Origin: an uncultured Gammaproteobacteria bacterium
GTDB lineage: Bacteria > Pseudomonadota > Gammaproteobacteria > CAMYKB01
Direction of reading: 5' to 3'
Assembly (NCBI GenBank): GCA_947258875.1
Contig: CAMYKB010000012.1
Coordinates: 1 to 64,000, forward strand
DNA: 64,000 nucleotides
The translations under genes and the position numbers were made by a program. Shown in pieces: positions 63,888-64,000 of the stretch (the stretch's first letter is position 1; every line of letters begins with the position of its first letter). The notes below the pieces were generated by a model. That model saw only the letters and a list, made by a program, of their open reading frames with translations. It had not been told where the DNA came from and did no database searches.

Positions 63888-64000
63888 CCGCTTACTTGGC
63901 ACGACTTGAACCCGCGAAACTGCTGATCATAGCAGGCGTCACCATCTTTTTTGCCGCGTCCTCGTTAACCGCCACCTTGCTTTGGCCCCAGGTGCGCGCA
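63884..64000 (+). CDS. PilO-like protein, start only
   Basis: The first 39 residues are present before the window ends: MTAYLARLEPAKLLIIAG, then a hydrophobic helix to about residue 34. Position after pilN and a single N-terminal helix fit PilO/GspM. The rest lies outside the window, so the family is inferred from order and topology. Confidence 0.65.
   Translation, partial: MTAYLARLEPAKLLIIAGVTIFFAASSLTATLLWPQVRA

Overview
The window looks like a chromosomal segment of a flagellated, respiratory gammaproteobacterium. This rests on the conserved ftsY-ftsE-ftsX-(x)-rpoH block, the bioH-bioC pair, a gammaproteobacterial aa3 oxidase assembly cluster, an enteric-order napFDAGHBC operon with a perfect FNR box, and six sigma28-type promoter sequences. 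Species cannot be fixed from the sequence. No rRNA, tRNA, CRISPR array, transposase or integrase was recognised.

Layout. 1-1380: two copies of a structured intergenic repeat bracketing a small zinc-ribbon gene. 1388-3711: plsY, then divergent bioH-bioC. 4350-12661: cytochrome c oxidase (coxB with fused cytochrome c, coxA, a 37-residue membrane protein, ctaG, coxC) and its assembly genes (DUF2909, SURF1, an SCO-like protein, ctaA, ctaB). 12712-17683 (minus strand): rpoH behind a CIRCE-like operator, a two-receiver regulator, ftsX, ftsE, ftsY. 17748-23672: an M16 peptidase pair, rsmD, coaD, a YfhL-type ferredoxin, ggt. 23927-28562: corA, two small genes, nhaA, ada. 28873-36405: periplasmic nitrate reductase operon, then nnrS, overlapped by a single-POTRA Omp85 protein. 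37938-41707: an arsR-SRPBCC-DUF899 operon with a palindromic operator, a GST and a von Willebrand A protein. 41856-44105: a rearranged patch in which a 99-bp perfect direct repeat brackets a 5'-truncated orphan gene beside a DUF167 gene with an internal deletion.

44821-64000 is the most interesting part. It holds a sensor kinase, a receiver protein, a GGDEF-EAL protein, a STAS-MshEN-PilB fusion ATPase, a PilC/GspF platform protein and five consecutive pseudopilin-class genes of G, H, I, J and K type. The K-type protein is enlarged into a DNRLRE/repeat adhesin of about 1,150 residues, currently split by a 17-bp tandem duplication. Three tandem HDOD proteins and PilM, PilN and a PilO-like start follow. 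The gene set resembles an MSHA-type pilus locus. A sigma28 (FliA) promoter sequence precedes the kinase, the first pilin, each HDOD gene and pilM; the copy before the pilin genes matches the consensus exactly. This predicts a c-di-GMP-responsive pilus or secretion machine expressed with the late flagellar regulon.
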